Below, piece by piece: positions 24,747 to 35,976 of a stretch of DNA of 64,000 nucleotides. The stretch spans positions 17,449 to 81,448 of the forward strand of contig JAHLWZ010000498.1 of assembly GCA_020536535.1 (NCBI GenBank), read 5' to 3'. Source of the DNA: Pelomyxa schiedti (lineage: Eukaryota > Evosea > Pelobiontida > Pelomyxidae). The notes below the pieces were generated by a model. The model did not search any database. It was not told the origin of the DNA and saw only the letters and a program-made list of their open reading frames with translations. Numbering within the stretch: position 1 is the first letter of the stretch; each line of letters begins with the position of its first letter. The position numbers and the translations under genes were made by a program.

Positions 24747-25468
24747 GGTGATTACTCGAGGGTTTGTGTGGCGGCGGGTGCTGCGGTGTCGCCTTTTGTT
24801 TGGAGTTTTTGGTGTTGATGGGGCTTTTTTTTTTTTGGTTTGTGTTTAAGGTGCAACTGCATGCCGATTTTGAAATCAAGCCAAGTCGACGAGTCCTTAC
24901 ATTTGTGTGATCAGTGTATTTGGAACACTCATGGATGTCTCGCCTTTGGTCCGTGTGAGTGCATGGCCTCGATTGAGAACACCTCATTTCGGGAACTACA
25001 CATTTCCATAGTGCCAATATAGAATGGTTGCCTAGCGAGCACTGAAGCAGAGTCCGAGCTGCTGTGCCCCTTCAAACCCACCCTCACGGTTCGGGGAGGA
25101 GACTTCAAGCAGTGACCTCGCCCAACTCAAGCCGTAACAACACAACACCCAGTGACATCCCTCCGGCAGCAACGCCCCAAAGTAAAAAAAAAGTGGCCAA
25201 ACGAAAAGTGCGTTCCACCGTGCGTGGTTGGTTATTTTTTCTCTTGATTCGGAATTCCTGGAATACGCGGTTTGCGTGATGGCCGGCCCTTCCTCTCCAG
25301 GAAGAATACAAATCACTGCAAAAATATTTACTTTCGTGTACGGATGGTTTTGCGAGATGATTTTCCTCGCATTTGGTAATTGTGGCTTGTTCTTTATTGT
25401 CAGGTGGTACACAAAATGATGGTGATGGATACCGCGAGCTAAATTGCAGAAGAGATGTTCCACAACGG
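24747..25468. other. About 720 bp with no gene that can be supported
   Basis: Upstream of the tail-anchored gene the sequence has a T run (about 24827-24838) and short open frames on both strands (for example 25064-25279 on plus, ending in a Lys/Arg-rich stretch, and 25485-25105 on minus). None has homologous-looking text, codon bias or consistent splice sites. A small orphan gene cannot be excluded. Confidence 0.4.
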
Positions 25469-27696
25469 TTACAACAAGCTCTCAAGGCCAGTGGGAACTT
25501 TGTTGCTCCACATAAAATCCAGCACTGAAGAGAGGTTCAGTGAGGTTTGTGCCCGATACCTTGGTGATATGTGAGGGATTGGTAGAGGTGGGAGTGAGCA
25601 CACCAGTTGTATTTGCTGCCATTTGGATAAGTCATATCTGTGTAGTGAGAGGATGAGGGATGATGTTGGAATCGGTTGGCCTCTTCCAACTCCGGCAATT
25701 GGGAAAATCATGGTGAGGTTGCTTGCGAACGTTGGCGGCAGCAATGCACTCACTAATATTCACGTTGATTTGCGGTAATGGAAGTGAATGGGTCATACCA
25801 GTAAATGAATCAAAGATACTGGTGGGATTATACAAGCAGTAAGGGTCGGTTTGCGGGCACTCTGGTTCACATTGTGGGTAGTCTGGAGGCACATTAGTAA
25901 ATAGAAACATGTGACTTATGGTTGCTTTACCAGAACATGACATCAGAGCGCAACCCGCCACTGTTACGCCGTCAGGCGTTCCAGGGAGACCCGGCTTGTT
26001 AATTACAGTCACAGCAGCAACGTAAATTCCAGATTCGCTCGAGTCAGAAACATGATACTCCACGTGACACCTTCAACGTTTCAGAATCTTGAAATTGGTG
26101 AGGTCCAAATACAGCTGAGTTCCGAATTTCGGTGAAGTGGCGTTGATATCAATTACCCCAGACACTCCTTTTTCTGCATATATAACCTGGCAAGGAAAGG
26201 GTGTCCCCCCCATCTTGCAAGTGGTGGATTCAATTTGTTCTGAATCTCCAATTGGTAAAGAGGAAGCGGCACTGTGCTGTCTCGAATTCAAACCAGTGGG
26301 GTTTGAAGTGTGAATGGTAAGTGAGCCAACTAAAACTATAATGAAATAAGCACGAGTCAGGAGGAAAAAGAGACTACATTGGCGTTGGGGTCCAACATAT
26401 GGCCCCAAAGAAGCAATGACAGTACCATTGGAGTATATTCCGCAACCAGTGTAATAGCCATTTGACGCAATTAGGTTGCTCTCATAAAACCATGACCACC
26501 CAGCCTACTCGAGGTAAGATTAGATTGGCACTAGAGTCACCTACTTGAGTTTCTGTAGAACTAATGAGAGGTGCAAGATCACCCATAACTTGGAGAATTA
26601 GCGAAGAAGATGAATAACGGGAGGGACATACACATGACCCATATGAAGTCTCTAACATTGAACGAAGAGTACTCGTAGCGTGTCGGCTGAGCGAAGTTGC
26701 CGTCATAACAAATCAATAATCCAAAGCGAACACCAAAATCTGTGTCAAAGAAAACAGGATCTGGGTTGACTGGTTGGTCAAACATATCCGCTTCATTTGC
26801 AAGGTGACTCTTTCGATACTTCGAAAGTAATTGTCCTGTTCTGGAAATTGCTTGAAGTGCAATTAACTAAGTCATACAAAACAGCGATTAATACTAACCA
26901 ACTGCCACGTTGAATTGATAGTGCCCATCGAGAGGACAATCAGGGTCACCTTCCACACATTCCTGGGTTACATGGTTAGGATACACTACAAGATATTTAA
27001 GGTTTACCATGATTTCTCCGAGATTGAACACAATATAGGTATTGTACTGTATGGCAGCACAGGACATCACTCGGAGTTGATAGTGGTCGTCCCCTGAGAA
27101 CTCTGGGTCGGTGCATGGTACCACATAAGGGGAACCATTTTCAACATCGGGAATTTCCTGCATTGGTGATGGGGGTAATTACTTTCTCATCTCATCAGTA
27201 ATTTTGCGAGTAATACCTCGCACCATGGTTGAACTGTGGTCCTGTTCAAATCCCACGCTAGAAATCCCGTCCCACTCTCTGGGAACGCAGCTATGTCAAG
27301 GTTGGAAGCCTCAGACCCAGCAAGGTATTCCACTTTTCTTTCATTAGTTTTAATTGTTTACATTCTATCTAAGCATCCTCCAAAAGAATTCATCAAAGGG
27401 GCACCAATCACAGCCCCTAATCCCATAATTCACTAGCAACCACTATTCATACTCATTCCATCACTCGTACCATAAGCGTCGATGTTCTTTTTCACAATAG
27501 CAGTGCCACTCATCAGAGGGTACGTCCCAAGTGGGTAATGCAACGCCGTGCCTGCACGATAGCTTCCCACAATTTTCTTTGTGGCACTGGCACCACCTTC
27601 ATAGTTGGTGTTGGCCGTGCTCCTCCCACAATTTGCAGGGACGGTGCTCAATGCCAACACCACAAATACCAACCCAAATGCCACAGCACCAACCAT
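25469..27696 (-). CDS. Vanin/biotinidase-type amidohydrolase (nitrilase superfamily), secreted
   Basis: The start at 27696 gives a signal peptide (VGAVAFGLVFVVLALSTVPA). An opening strand SYRAGTALHYPLG takes the place of the usual YxAAVxEH. The nitrilase catalytic residues can all be placed: Glu in AAFPESGTG (about 27290), Lys in SKYRKSHL (about 26815) and Cys in GLLICYDGNF (about 26715). Between them, MSCAAIQYNTYIVFNLGE, CPLDGHYQFNVAV and PVFFDTDFGVRFG match the vanin/biotinidase core. A Cys-rich C-terminal domain follows (about 26300-25560), as in that family. Vanins hydrolyse pantetheine to pantothenate and cysteamine; biotinidase releases biotin. The sequence alone does not say which substrate is used. 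Introns at the C-terminal end (for example about 25757-25801) set the final frame, which ends TGLESLL at 25469. Confidence 0.82.
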
Positions 27697-27863
27697 TCAC
27701 CAAATATTACACAGAACCGACTCTTCTGTTGCTTTCCTTTTTTTTTCTTTTTACCCCAACCCCACAAAGACCTCATCGTCCAGCGGGAAAAAATGCCCCA
27801 CACTACAGATCTTGAGACTTTTCATTATCCAGATTCTCCGTATCTTCGAATAAGGAGAAAGTG

Positions 27864-29734
27864 ATGAGTGGGGACGACGACAGCACTACCTCGTCGCCAT
27901 TCGATCTAGGCGTACTGGACTCGGACATTGATCTCGCCAATCTGTCCGCGACGCAGCAGTCACAGAAGAAACAAACACAACACACTCCCACAATTCCCTC
28001 CTCCCCAACAGCCCCACAAAACAACAACAACAACAACAAACAATGCCCCGGCGCCAACGCCGTTGATTCCGATGACGACGACCACGAAAGCAACGACGAC
28101 AGTGAAGCCGAAGAAGACGGTCGTCGCCCGAATGTGAACACCAACGATGACGAAAACGAGGCTGAGGAGTTTTGCCCCGTGTGTGGGTCGTTGGTCCCTG
28201 CGTCGGCTCTGGGCCGTCACTTGAAAGAATCTCACAAGTCGCCGCAATCAGGGAGCTCCGCCGCGGCCGCCAAATCCGCGGCGCCGACGCTCCCGGCCGC
28301 CGGGATCGACGATCGCGGAGCAGATTCGACTGCAGTTGCTATTGCTTTGGACACGTCAGATAGTATTGGAATGGGAAGTTCTGTTGATAGCAGTGGTATC
28401 ACCTCTGTTGTGAGTGATGGCCGGAAACGTGGCAGTTCTGGAAAAGTCAAACTTGTGGGAAAGTCCAAGGCAATTCAATGTGATGATGGTGTTCAAGTCA
28501 CAACTAACCACGCTGATAATGAGGGTAGTGGTGCTGAGCAACCACAACTTGATGCACAGCCCGGTGCAGATTCAGTGAGCTCTTCGGACCAGGTGATACT
28601 GGCTTCATCTCCAAAAAAGACCCCTCGAGTCATTGAAAGAATTGAATTGCATGATACAGAATCGGAGCCACCCCTTTTATTGAAAGCTCCTGCTGCACCA
28701 CTGGGTGCTGATGTTCTGAACGACTCGACAGGGGAACCAAAAAGCCGGCAAAAAAGCAAAGAATCAAAGAAAAGCAAAACTAACGGCAAAGAACACAAGC
28801 ATTCACACAAATCCTCGTCAAAAGATACTTCCAAGAAAAAGTCCTCCAAAGGTAAGACGAAAACTGACTCGAAGAAATCAGACAAGAAAAAGAAGGAGAG
28901 CACCAGTAAAGGCAAGGCCAACAAGAAAAAATCAGACAAGGACAAAAAACACTCCAAAACTAAAGATAAGGACAAAAAGCACTCTAAAAGTAAAGACATC
29001 AAGAAAAAAGCTGCCAAACCCACTGAAAAATCCGAAAAAGACACAACAGCTTCCACTGGTACAGACACTCCGGAAATAGTATGTTATCAACCATCCCTCT
29101 TTTTCCCCCTACCAAAAGTACAAGGAGGTAAACGTTTTGGCAGGAACGAAACGCACGCCAGTAGATCCAATCACCGGGCCAAAACCAACCAAAACAAGGA
29201 AAATTAGTTCCATAACATCAGGCGATTCTTCCACTCTATCAGTACCCTCCGGCATCCACACATCATCAACGAAGTCCAGTTGTACTACAGTTTCATCTAC
29301 TTCAGTCTCAAGCCCACTTTTCTCCACGCCCCTACACTCTGGTTCTGTTTCCTCTGGAGCACACAAACACTTTCCGTCCCCGAGCATGATTGGCAAAGAC
29401 TTACTTCTCCAATCGAGAGGGGCTTCTAATTCAACAGTCCCAGCAAACAGTCCACCCTTATTCCACACCCCAAGCCTCACCCATGGGCTCCGCAAGCAAA
29501 CCACAGAAAGGTGTGCACATTCCCTCCAATACACACCAAACCACCGGTTTCACATTGTACTTAAACACAAACAGTAGCACTGCAAAGAATTCTTCAGCCA
29601 AGAGCACACCGGCCCTAATGAAGTTTGTATCTGATTTCACTCGCAACGAACTCCAGCGGTGTTGCACATCATCTGTTAGCAACAATCCCATCAACCTCTT
29701 TGGAGGTTCCAACAAGCAACCCTGTCAATGGTAA
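27864..29734 (+). CDS. Lys/Ser-rich protein with one C2H2 zinc finger, likely nuclear
   Basis: It starts MSGDDDSTTSSPFDLGVLDSD at 27864. An acidic, Asn-rich N-terminus leads to a single finger, FCPVCGSLVPASALGRHL followed by KESH (about 28171-28240). Its C-x2-C-x11-H-x4-H spacing is like Rad18/UBZ or solitary C2H2 fingers. A long Lys-rich stretch (about 28740-29060: KSKDKDKKH-like repeats) resembles nucleolar or chromatin proteins. An intron at about 29080-29119 joins TPEI to YKEVNVLAGTKRTP. A second intron at about 29509-29572 restores the frame before SSTAKNSSAKSTP. The end is NKQPCQW at 29734. UBZ-type fingers bind ubiquitin and C2H2 fingers bind nucleic acid; the choice is open. Confidence 0.65.
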
Positions 29735-29993
29735 CTAACAGTCTCCCGTCATTACAAACACAATGCAAATGGTGAATAAACGAGTCAACGAACCAGAACT
29801 ACATTATTTCGCTTTCCACAGAATTCCAGCGGTGGTCCGCCTGAGGTTTTTCTCAGATACTTGTAACAGGAAAGTAAATCAAAATTCAACTTGTGATTGA
29901 GAAGAAAAAAGATTGAACAGCGAAGGGGTATTGGTGACTGTGACAGCGGTGTGTTTGAAGGAAAAGGGCAAATGGTGCGTTCATTACTGTGAG

Positions 29994-30488
29994 ATGAATG
30001 TCTGTAGAGCACCAGAATGGTCTGAACGTGTCATTTTTTCGTCGTCGCCCTCTCTGTCCCACAAGTACGACTCCTTCCGTGCTTCCTGTTGTTGCAACAA
30101 CGGCCGCCCCGGCGTTCTCGACAACAGCGGCCAAGACTCAGCAGCCCCCCCGCAGCCGCCGCCTCCGCCTCCCCCTCCCATAACGCCGTGCTGCGCCCCA
30201 GCTCCTCCCCCCCCGCGCATCAGCGGCGTCCTGTGCCCGGTCCGCAGCCTGGGCGACCTGGGGCCGTCGCCGCGCCGCTTCGTCGACTTCCTGCGGTCCG
30301 CCGGCCAGCGGGCGTGGCACGTGCTCCCCCTGCTGCGGCCGGCGCCGCCCGGCGACCCCTCGCCGTGCATGTCGTCGTCGGGCTTCGCGGCCGACGAGTC
30401 GCTGGTGTGGGGGCAGGGCGCGGCCGACAGGGTCGCGGAGGCTGGAGGTCCCGGGATCGAACCCGGCGCTGGGCATGAGGTGGTTTTC
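29994..30488 (+). CDS. 4-alpha-glucanotransferase (amylomaltase/MalQ type), N-terminal fragment
   Basis: From the ATG at 29994 the frame has a Pro-rich N-terminus, then RISGVLCPVRSLGDLGP, PRRFVDFLRSAGQRAWHVLPL and SSSGFAADESLVW. This is the first strand and helix of GH77 amylomaltases (usual form: GDLGPEARRFVDFLAEAGQRWWQVLPL). The enzyme would rearrange alpha-1,4 glucans in glycogen or maltose metabolism. After about 30415 the similarity ends: the frame runs into a tRNA-like stretch and the 100-N gap. No remaining GH77 motif is seen to the right of the gap, where a gene on the opposite strand begins within 170 bp. So the rest is either in the gap or not adjacent. The start codon is uncertain. 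Confidence 0.62.
30440..30480 (-). repeat. tRNA-like T-arm with Pol III B-box core beside the gap
   Basis: On the minus strand GGTTCGATCCC (30453-30463) matches the Pol III B-box consensus and sits in a five-base-pair CCGGG stem, like a tRNA T-arm. No full cloverleaf is possible, because the 5' half would lie in the gap or in the unmatched sequence next to it. It is more likely a fragment of a tRNA-derived repeat (SINE-like) than a tRNA gene. Such repeats commonly break assemblies. Confidence 0.45.
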
Positions 30489-30588
30489 NNNNNNNNNNNN
30501 NNNNNNNNNNNNNNNNNNNNNNNNNNNNNNNNNNNNNNNNNNNNNNNNNNNNNNNNNNNNNNNNNNNNNNNNNNNNNNNNNNNNNNNN
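30489..30588. other. Scaffold gap of 100 N
   Basis: Exactly 100 unknown bases, a conventional placeholder for a gap of unknown size. Sequence on the two sides may not be contiguous as drawn. Confidence 1.
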
Positions 30589-30754
30589 GAACGCAAAATT
30601 ATCTCGTGATGGGAAGACCCGGCGATGAGACCCGTGGTCAGAAATCGGGAGCAGGGAATTGCTGTAATCTCGAAGCTAATTTTGAATACTGGTGAGGACT
30701 CGAAATGGGCGCGATTTAATAAGTTCGTGGGGATTTCTTTTGGTGAGTTGGGTT

Positions 30755-31630
30755 CTAACAGTTTTCACTGTGGTATAAGAGGGACTCCACAAGCTTTGCA
30801 CCAAAGAGAGAATTACAAATAGAATTCATACTAGCAGCAGGCATACCTTTGAAATGTCGAGTGACAAAATGCAGTTTTCTAATAGCAAGTTACTCTCTTT
30901 AACTGCTTGATCTGACCGAATCGCAGCAGCGAAGCACTCCTTTGAAGCAGCTTCACATAGCATTATCTCAGCGGGACTTATAACAGTAAGACTTTTACAG
31001 AAAGTAGGAGTCTTATACCTGCGTGATGCTCTACGAGCAACTGCATCTTCCGCTACTCTACTAATATCCTGTTGTAGTGCAATCATCAAAGGACTTTTAT
31101 GTGGCGAGGAGGTAGCAGTAGGTGTCACTTGTGAGGGAGCAACAGGTTGAGCAGTAGTGCCACGAGAGAGGCTATCATTATTTTGGTTATTGTGAGAAGT
31201 AGTTCGATGCTGGAGGATCAACCTCTTTGGATCACATCTTAGCTGTAACATGTGCATTGACTCCTTTGTGGACGAAGAAACAGCACGATGAAACATCCCC
31301 TGAGTGGTAGAGTTCACCTTTTAGGAAAGAAGGGTGAAAATGGGGCAGTGCTGGCATCAAGTATACCGAAACTCCTCGCTTCTTAGATCTTTGCTTTGGT
31401 GGGTGAGTATCCAATACGTCTGTTGTTACTTTCGAATTGTGGAGAGCAGCAGGAGAACTTCGGCCAGTGTTGGTGTTGGTATTCGAAGATCCACAGGGAG
31501 CAAACTCAGAGGGAACTTGCACATGGACAGCAGTACGATGGCTTTTTGTACTCGTTGTAACTGGCTTTTCTTGTCTTTGGTGCAACAGGGCGTCTTTGAA
31601 CTGCCGTAGTTTCTCACTGACCGGGTTCAT
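30755..31630 (-). CDS. Small coiled-coil protein, unknown function
   Basis: The start at 31630 reads MNPVSEKLRQFKDALLHQRQ. A first intron follows FLKG (about 31320), then the exon TTQGMFHRAVSSSTKE. An intron near 31017-30976 joins RRASR to SPAEIMLCEAASKECFAAA, and another near 30855-30800 joins SLDISK to LVESLLYHSENC, with the stop at 30755. The middle is Ser/Thr-rich; the last 60 residues should form a helix pair. No family is recognised. Consistent splice phases in three introns support it as a real gene. Confidence 0.5.
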
Positions 31631-31863
31631 GCTCCAAATCAGATCCGATTTATGTCATTTTATGTTCGTCCCACAGGCACGTCTTCGTTCGGCACCAAGT
31701 GGCATCACTTCCCTGCAACGTTTAATCGTTAGCTTAGCAAAAAAAATCCCCTTCGTCTAAATACACGTTGTACAATAGATTTGGGATGTTTTGTGAAGAG
31801 GAAAGTGTGGGGTGAGAGAGTGGATGGTATGTATGAGAGAGGTGTGAGGTGAAAACAGGAATG

Positions 31864-33400
31864 TTAAGGTATGGAGGAAAAGTTGAAGTACTGCTCAGCT
31901 TCTTCCTTGGCCTCTTTTACTCTGGAATCCACATCCTCACTTGCCCAGCTTCCAAAGGCAAAGTTGAACAGGAAGGACCCGTCAGGGTTTACGACGTTGG
32001 CGTGGCTCCAGTGTACCAGGATTGGCCCTTTGGGTGTATCTATTCTGTTGGAGAATGTTGTAGTTGTTCCATCCCGAGCGCCGCTCACAATCATAGGCCA
32101 CTGCTTCCAAACATACTCGCGCTCAGCTTCAGCGACCCAGGTAGCGAACCAATTATGCTTGCCGGCCTGTTCGCGGCTGAGAGCGAGTTGTGTTGCGCAT
32201 GTTTCGTTGATGTGGATGGGAATTCCGTCCTGGAGTTTAGGTTACAAAGGTGAATTGAACGCCGGCGTGCATTTACCTCATCAAGGATGATACCCATTAT
32301 ATCACTAGCACTGTCAATAACCACTCTCAAAAAGTCCAGAACGGCTTTTTATGCGGTAATGTAAGTTGATAGAATCGTAATATAGTAAAGGAATTACCTT
32401 TTGGTGTTTGTGGGATAGGAGGGTGGTATGGAATTTGCAGTAGGAAATTCACAGTCATCAAACTTGGCTTCTCTGGTCCCAGACCTCCATTCCTCCTACT
32501 CTTTCTCCTCTTCACTACTCCACGTAAAGTGGGGCTGCTAGAAGGGAAGTGCTTGTGGAGTATATTTTCCATCTGCGGCAAGCCAGCCAGAACTAAAGCG
32601 TTACCTTCAGATGAAGGGCTGGTCCAATCCACCATTTGTTGTCCACTTTCACTTAGAGGTAAGGAGCAAGTAGAACAATGCGAAGAGCCGGTGGATGACG
32701 AGGCTGCAGAAGGTGATAAAGAGCGGCATGCACATGCACTCGAAGAAAGCGGAGTAGGAGGCGAAACCGATCCGGAATTCTGCGGAGTAATAGAACTTGA
32801 ACTGGATAAATCAGGCTGAGAAGAAGAAGCCTCAGGCTTGATAGCGCGAGGATGTGCAGTGACCACGTATTCGGTAGTCGATTCCACATCAGGTGAGGAC
32901 CCGCATGGAGGCAAATCATCAGGCATGCCATTATTGTTAGTATTATTAATAATAATGTCCCCGTTGAGGGCGTTCTGGTCGTCCATCAGTGCCGATTCGA
33001 ACGCGGAGGGGTTTTTGCGTTGCTGCGGCGTTGATGTTGCCGGCGCCGGTTGAAGTCCCTGGCCTAGCTTTTGATGCCGCTGAGCCTCTTCGTGCTGAGC
33101 GACGTGGCGAAGGAGCGACGAGCTGTGGCGGAGGTAGTGGGGGTCGAGGTCGGCGCTGTCCAGCGACTTATGGGACGACGGCGACGTGATGGTGGTCGTG
33201 GTGGTGATGATCACCGGGCGCCCGTTGGAATACGAAGTTGTCGTTGTCGTGGTCGTCGTCGACGCAGTCGAGCCAGTCTTGCTGCACGTAGACGACGTCG
33301 ACAGGGGAATGGTGCCTGTAGGAGAAAGTGGTGCTGACACCGGGACTGGTATTGGTATTGGTACTACTGGTAGTAGTGCTGCTGGTACTGCTGCTTCCAT
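31864..33400 (-). CDS. PAS-domain protein with long disordered N-terminus
   Basis: The start is taken at 33400 (MEAAVPAALLPVVPIP); an in-frame ATG at 33523 would add 41 residues that look like leader. The first 330 residues are Ser/Thr/Pro-rich, encoded by GC-rich DNA near the start. After an intron (about 32400-32330) the last 130 residues form one PAS fold: RVVIDSASDIMGIILDE, then across an intron (about 32277-32230) DGIPIHINETCATQLALS, WKQWPMIVSGARDG, and VHWSHANVVNPDGSFLFN. It ends QYFNFSSIP at 31864. No kinase or DNA-binding domain is attached. PAS folds sense ligands, redox state or protein partners; this one may act as an adaptor. No cofactor-binding residue was identified. Confidence 0.6.
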
Positions 33401-33792
33401 GTGTGGTTGTTCGTTATTACGATATTTGGAGTGAATAGGTTTTTTGTTTGCCTTTAAAAAGCGGGTTGAAACGAAAAGCATTTCCTTAATTTTTTTCACC
33501 CAATCATCGTGCAGCTTCTTCACTGTTTGATGGTGATCTGTGTTTCTCCACGGGACTTCCCGGTGATCTCTTTCCGGTGTCGCGGAAAGCCCAAAAAAAA
33601 TGCGATTTCCCGAAAAGCGACAAAGAAATTACACGAACAGCACGTTGCCCTTCCCATAACTGGCAACTCACCCAATGAACTCTTCTTACTCGGTAGTGAA
33701 CCAATCAAGAACGTGCACTCAGCAACGTCAGTGAACTCTTTTTCTTCTTTTAGTTTCGTGATAACTTGTTCTTTTCTTTTTTTCTGCCCTGT
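33401..33792. other. Promoter/intergenic stretch, nothing supported
   Basis: About 390 bp lie between the start of the PAS gene and the stop of the AIG1-like gene, both on the minus strand. Short frames occur on both strands, without recognisable text. It probably holds the PAS gene promoter. Confidence 0.4.
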
Positions 33793-34607
33793 TTAGCTTA
33801 CGTGGTGGCGTTTCGTCCGCTTCTTTCCGGCCGACGGTTGCGTGGGTGTTGTTCTTCTTGATGATGATGTAGTCATGTGCTGGATGTAGAAGGAGGCAAA
33901 GAGGGCCGATAGTACAACTGTGGTGATTCCGGCTGTGATTACGGCAACAAGCACCGGCACTTGGTTGTTGGTGATGGCGTTCCACAGCACTTGGACAAAG
34001 GGGTAGGGGAACTTGCCGTATGCAAAGTAGGATGAGAACATGACGCAGACAAAGGCGCCGTGATACAGAAGCATAGCGGCTACTACTGTGCCGTAGCTCC
34101 ATTTGGGTGTCATTGCAGTGTCCCCAACGACGGGCTCCAGGAGCAAAAGTACGAACGGTATAAGGTGCATCATCACCATCAAATTCATTGGCACATTCTG
34201 CCCTTGTTCAATCAAGTTGCCTAATAGGCAGAGGTATTAGGGAAATAATCATGGCGTGTGGAGTATTGAACGGCGTTCAAATTTTAAAAGAGTGGTCACT
34301 TCGTACCTGTGTTGTTTGTCAGCAGGGCCCAAAATGCAATTGTAACAACGCAGTTTGCCGACAACGCAATGTAGTAAAACCACCCAAGGTTGCGAGATTT
34401 GCCTTTTCCTCCCATAAGCAGCTTTCCTAGCATCATTGCGAAGTGGAGCATAGCGGACGCGACGCCCCAGTTGGTCAGAAACGTCGGCAACACGCGCAAC
34501 GGAAACGCGTCGCTTGTCCACCACACAAGTACGCCAAACGCGGATCCGCAATTGAGGAGACCCAGAGCACACACACAACAGTGCAACAGCCACGTCACTC
34601 GAACCAT
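33793..34607 (-). CDS. AIG1/ADTRP-type integral membrane hydrolase
   Basis: Exon 1 (start 34607, MVRVTWLLHCCVCALGLL) and exon 2, joined by an intron at about 34304-34216, encode six hydrophobic helices. The family's two key positions can be placed: Thr in PTFLTNWGVASAMLHF (helix 2) and His in NLMVMMHLIPFVLLLLEP (helix 4). This is the arrangement of AIG1/ADTRP, threonine hydrolases of fatty-acid esters of hydroxy fatty acids in animals. The C-terminus is short and basic (SAGKKRTKRHHVS), probably cytosolic. The early exon is CpG-rich. The overall length of about 240 residues is normal for the family. Confidence 0.68.
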
Positions 34608-34716
34608 CGTTGATCTTGATCTTCCTATCCCCGGCGAGATTGGGTCTGTTTGATACTTGCTTTTGTGTTGGTTTTATGTAATAAATTGGGCACATTGCCG
34701 CCCAAATTAGCAGATA

Positions 34717-35976
34717 TTAGATACATTTGACACCATTCACCTGAGACTTGGCATTCCCAGGACGTCCATACGCCCATACCGAAGCTAAAACAAAAAAGGG
34801 AGTCAAACCAGAGAGAATCTTGTTGGTTTTGTTTGGTAACTGTTCCCATAACGGGTTTAGAATTGCTTTGAGGAACGATGGTGGCAATGTTGAAATGAGA
34901 GTCAAGGCAGTGCCACTCTAATAGGCGTCAACGCCACACAGGCTCACAATGACACGAAGGAATTCAAACAAATCCTCTTCCACAGAACATGGCCAATCAG
35001 CAAGTGTCATCAGTTGTTGCATTTCTTCAGACTCCAGAACTTCGTCATCACGGTATTCATCAATATTCTCCCTCCATTGCTCAGGCGTTCCATGAATCAA
35101 ATGAACCCACGGATCATCGAGGTAGTCTGCGTCCAGTATTTTCTTTGGAGGTCGGGGTGGTGCTGGCCCACCAGTATCAACACAACAGAATCCCATTTGG
35201 AGGCAGCTTGTGTCACCCTCGGAATCCCAGTCTGGAACAATGTGAACTTTTCCGTTGCAGAAGACGAACACATTCTTGGTGTTGTCCAGTGAGGGGAACC
35301 AAATGGCTCCAAAGGAATACTGCTTGTAGATGTTATCAGTCTCACACTTCCTGGGGCGCTCCTCATACTTTCTCTTCTTTGTGCTCATTATGCGCCTCAC
35401 CCTTGGTTTGAAGGCATCCAGTTTGGCTTTGGTCTTCTCATCAGCAGTGTGCACGTAGCACCTTTGTAAAGACTCTGGCGTCGATGTCGCCACCTTCCAT
35501 TGCCACTCCCGTTCATCCACATAATGCTTCAAAAACGCAAGGCAGCATCTCCCTTCGGCCAACTGACACCCCAACTTGGCTGCGGCGCATCCCCCGGCCG
35601 CATCGTCGTCGTCATCGTGACGAGTCCGTCGAGTCGAGCTATCCGCGGTTCTGCACAAGGTCCTCACACGGAAAGACATGCAGGATCTCTCGCAAGCAGC
35701 CAAGCACGCGCGTGAGCACAGCGCCAAGTTCAAAACGGGACCGAAGCTTGAGCCGTCGGGACTTGGAGGGAGCGCGATGAATGACACAATGTGGTCCATC
35801 ACTTGCGGTGGCATGACGACGTCCAGCCCAGGACCAACGGCGCGACGTCGATACTTGGCATCCACCCCTGTGTTCCATTCCCTTTTTGTTAGAGACAAAC
35901 AAACGAGGAGGTAAATATTACGAGGTCTCTTTGCCGGCAGCTGACGATCCGGTGTCGCGTCACCTTCGTCGGACAT
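34717..35976 (-). CDS. F-box-like protein
   Basis: It starts MSDEGDATPDRQLPAKRPR at 35976. Residues about 50-100, VMPPQVMDHIVSFIALP ... LNLALCSRACLAACER, fit a divergent F-box, which would bind Skp1 in SCF ubiquitin ligases. The rest contains YSFGAIWFPSLDN and VFVFCNGKVHIVPDWD, which are beta-rich and of no recognised repeat family. The exon frame can end VSLCGVDAY at 34918. Alternatively, a 30-nt intron (about 34947-34918) keeps phase and adds about 65 residues to 34717 that read well, with a hydrophobic stretch. The longer form is given but not proven. The first 300 coding bases are CpG-rich. Confidence 0.55.

Noticed and set aside
28493-29068. 191-codon Ser/Phe/Leu-rich open frame on minus
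   Set aside because: Antisense of the Lys-rich tract (AAG/AAA gives CTT/TTT); no protein features of its own.
30440-30480. Complete tRNA gene
   Set aside because: Only the T-arm/B-box is present; no acceptor or anticodon arm can be paired.
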